From assembly GCA_011191985.1 (NCBI GenBank), contig DUEU01000072.1, positions 1-33,094 of the forward strand: 33,094 nt of DNA, written 5' to 3'. Below are positions 31,267 through 33,094 of the stretch, piece by piece. The stretch comes from Dehalococcoidia bacterium (GTDB lineage: Bacteria > Chloroflexota > Dehalococcoidia > Dehalococcoidales > W111). A model generated the notes under the pieces. The model searched no databases. It had not been told where the DNA came from and saw only the letters and a program-made list of their open reading frames with translations. Numbering within the stretch: position 1 is the first letter of the stretch; each line of letters starts with the position of its first letter. A program made the position numbers and the translations under genes.

Positions 31267-33094
31267 CTATTGCTGGTCCGGCAGTGCTCGGGCCACAATC
31301 TCGGCCAGGTCCAGAACCTGCGCCCTATCTTCGGCGTTCAGGTCCTTTAGCCCGTCCTCAAACATAATAATACAGTACGGGCAGCAGGCACATATGGTCT
31401 CGGCGTTTTTCTCCAGGGCTTGTTCCACCCGGGCCACGTTGATGTGTTTGCCGATGCTTTCTTCCAGCCACATCCGCCCGCCCCCGGCCCCGCAGCAGAA
31501 GGAGTTGTCGTGGTGGCGCGCCATCTCTACCGGCTTGCTGCCGGTGGCCGAGGTTAAGGCATGGCGGGGTGCTTCATAGACTGCGTTGTGGCGTCCCAGA
31601 TAGCAGGAATCGTGGAACACTATATTACCCGGCGGCTGGGTGCCGTTCAGTTTCAGCCGGCCCTCTTTAATCAACTGGCTGATAAGTTCGCTGTGATGAA
31701 CGACTTCCAGTTCGGCGCCGTACTGGCGGTAGTCGTTTTTCAGGGTATGGTAGCAGTGGGGGCACTGGGTTATAACCTTCCTGACCCTCCTCTCGGCAAA
31801 TAGCCTGACATTCTCGCTGGCAATCTTGTCGAATACGTATTCGTTACCCAGACGGCGCAAGCTGTCGCCGCAGCACAGCTCGTCTTTACCCAATATGCCC
31901 CAGGAGATGCCGGCGGCGGCTAAAATCCGGGCGATGGCCAGGGTTGTCCGGCGGTTGCGGGCATCGAAGGCCCCGGCGCAGCCGACAAAGAACAGGTATT
32001 CGGTGCTATCGGCCTCAAAAGGCTTTACCTCTACCTGGGCCGTCCACTTGGTGCGGTCGCCGGGGGCCATGCCCCAGGGATTGGAGCGCTGCTCTATATT
32101 CTCGAAGAAGGTCAGCAGTTCACCGGGGAACCGGGACTGCATCTCAACCAGGTTTCGCCGCAGGTCGATAATCCGGGGGAACTGCTCAATGAATGCCGGA
32201 CACACCTCCACGCAGGCACCACAGGTGGTGCAGGCCCAGATGGCATCCTCGGCTATGCTGCCGTCCCGGTGATTACCAATCAGGGGCAGGTTCGCCTTTT
32301 CACCGGCGCTGATTAGTGGGCCGTTCTTTAGCAGGTTGCTCTTGATATCATGGATAATCAGTCTCGGGTTCAACGGTTTATCGGTGCTGGTGGCGGGGCA
32401 GCAGTCGGAGCACCGGCCGCACTCGGTGCAGGCATAAGAGTCGAAAAGCCCCTTCCAGGTGAACTCATTTACTTGGCTGACACCGAACGAGCTGCCCTTC
32501 CGAAACTCCTCTCTGGGCATCAAGTTGACCCGGGACAGGTTCCTGAAGAAGCAATTAGGAATGGCAGTGAGGATGTGCATATGCTTGCTGTAAGGCAGGT
32601 AGTTGAGGAACAGCAGCAGTGCTGCGGCGTGAATCCACCATAAGACCCGGCCGAGCACTTCCAGGGTGCCGTTTGATGTGCCTGAGAGCCAGCCGGCGAC
32701 GAGGCTAGAGAAGGGCATAAAGCTGGCGGCCCTTTCCAGCCCGCGGGCAATCTCGCTGGCATGCAGGCCGAAGAAGGCGAGCATCAAAATAGCCACCAGC
32801 GACAGGATAAAGAAGGCGTCACGGCTGCGGGCTTCGATGTAGGCCGGGGGAAATACCGAGCGGCGGACAGCGGCCACCATCACCGCCAACAGGGCCAGCA
32901 GCGAGACAATATCAAAAATGAGCGCCAGTACGTTGTGGGCAACGATGGAGAGTCGGGACAGACTGATGTAATCGGGGAACAGGCCATGCAGCAGAAACTC
33001 GGCATTGGCAATCAGCAGGGCTAAGAAGCACCAGAAAAGGACAGCGTGGTTCAGGCCGAACACATATCGGCGGGTGATGGTGCATAGCTGGGCG
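31267..33094 (-). CDS. Membrane Fe-S oxidoreductase, HdrD/ETF-quinone-reductase-like (5' truncated)
   Basis: The frame is open to the right edge, so the N-terminus is missing; GTG 33063 is probably internal. Counted from there: NarI/DsrM-like membrane helices to about 160, two [4Fe-4S] ferredoxin motifs (C212, C215, C218, C222; C278, C281, C284, C288), then two CCG domains (C362, C397-C398, C434, C437; C487, C523-C524, C561, C564) as in heterodisulfide reductase HdrD. Proteins of this layout pass electrons from electron-transfer flavoprotein to menaquinone in several anaerobes, coupling acyl-CoA oxidation to the quinone pool; that role is inferred. It ends 4 bases from the MmgE/PrpD stop, on the opposite strand. 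Confidence 0.92.
   Translation of the reverse strand, partial: AQLCTITRRYVFGLNHAVLFWCFLALLIANAEFLLHGLFPDYISLSRLSIVAHNVLALIFDIVSLLALLAVMVAAVRRSVFPPAYIEARSRDAFFILSLVAILMLAFFGLHASEIARGLERAASFMPFSSLVAGWLSGTSNGTLEVLGRVLWWIHAAALLLFLNYLPYSKHMHILTAIPNCFFRNLSRVNLMPREEFRKGSSFGVSQVNEFTWKGLFDSYACTECGRCSDCCPATSTDKPLNPRLIIHDIKSNLLKNGPLISAGEKANLPLIGNHRDGSIAEDAIWACTTCGACVEVCPAFIEQFPRIIDLRRNLVEMQSRFPGELLTFFENIEQRSNPWGMAPGDRTKWTAQVEVKPFEADSTEYLFFVGCAGAFDARNRRTTLAIARILAAAGISWGILGKDELCCGDSLRRLGNEYVFDKIASENVRLFAERRVRKVITQCPHCYHTLKNDYRQYGAELEVVHHSELISQLIKEGRLKLNGTQPPGNIVFHDSCYLGRHNAVYEAPRHALTSATGSKPVEMARHHDNSFCCGAGGGRMWLEESIGKHINVARVEQALEKNAETICACCPYCIIMFEDGLKDLNAEDRAQVLDLAEIVARALPDQQ

Noticed and set aside
1-33094. 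CRISPR arrays, transposases or phage genes
   Set aside because: No regularly spaced repeats, insertion-sequence ends, integrase or structural phage genes were seen in the window.

Overview
The window looks like chromosomal DNA of an anaerobic bacterium, most likely a Chloroflexota of the Dehalococcoidia type, probably from a metagenome assembly. This is an inference from gene content: a bacterial Elp3, a homocitrate/Re-citrate-synthase-type enzyme, a Mo-hydroxylase, several MFS carriers of the oxalate-formate/monocarboxylate type, a membrane Fe-S oxidoreductase of the kind that takes electrons from electron-transfer flavoprotein, and an SDR/PrpD pair. No rRNA, phage, transposase or CRISPR array was seen. 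Both ends cut through genes: Elp3 at the left edge and the Fe-S oxidoreductase at the right edge.

Layout. 1-3008: 3' part of elp3, a zincin-type metallopeptidase and an MBL-fold hydrolase (minus-strand pair), a HIT-family hydrolase, and a SemiSWEET-like membrane protein. 3169-8351: a three-gene Mo-hydroxylase operon ([2Fe-2S] subunit, molybdopterin subunit, FAD subunit). The third gene is the most unusual object here. A complete GltD-like pyridine-nucleotide oxidoreductase, with its own Fe-S cysteines, FAD site and NAD(P) site, is nested inside the FAD subunit, between the third and fourth cysteines of a predicted [4Fe-4S] loop. 8466-12149: two MFS carriers and a nitroreductase. The last two lie between a tRNA-Glu gene (12305-12377, minus) and a degenerate direct copy of that tRNA's 3' end at 9754-9784, which suggests an old tRNA-targeted insertion.

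12469-16815: a VTT/DedA membrane protein, then a minus-strand run of a K+ channel with RCK domain, argC, a small conserved-looking protein and another MFS carrier. 16924-24285: a plus-strand run with a Re-citrate/homocitrate-synthase-like enzyme, a small P-loop kinase, leucyl aminopeptidase, an MBL hydrolase, mobA and moeA (overlapping molybdenum-cofactor genes that could serve the Mo-hydroxylase), a DUF362 protein and an unrecognised Cys-containing protein. 24297-26423 (minus): rnc, a 48-residue charged protein, a PflX-like radical SAM protein and acylphosphatase. 26577-33094: an MFS carrier paralogous to the one at 10040, a ZIP metal transporter, an SDR and an MmgE/PrpD protein, and the convergent membrane Fe-S oxidoreductase.

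Regulation and starts. Several sigma70-type promoters can be read directly (2190, 3114, 9926, 12388, 18215, 26496). Some lie so close to the start codon that leaderless mRNAs are likely. Two genes (DUF362 at 23125 and ZIP at 27946) have Shine-Dalgarno sequences inside hairpins. Three genes have conserved-looking N-termini that extend upstream of any ATG/GTG/TTG, pointing to AUA/ACG-type starts or consensus errors.
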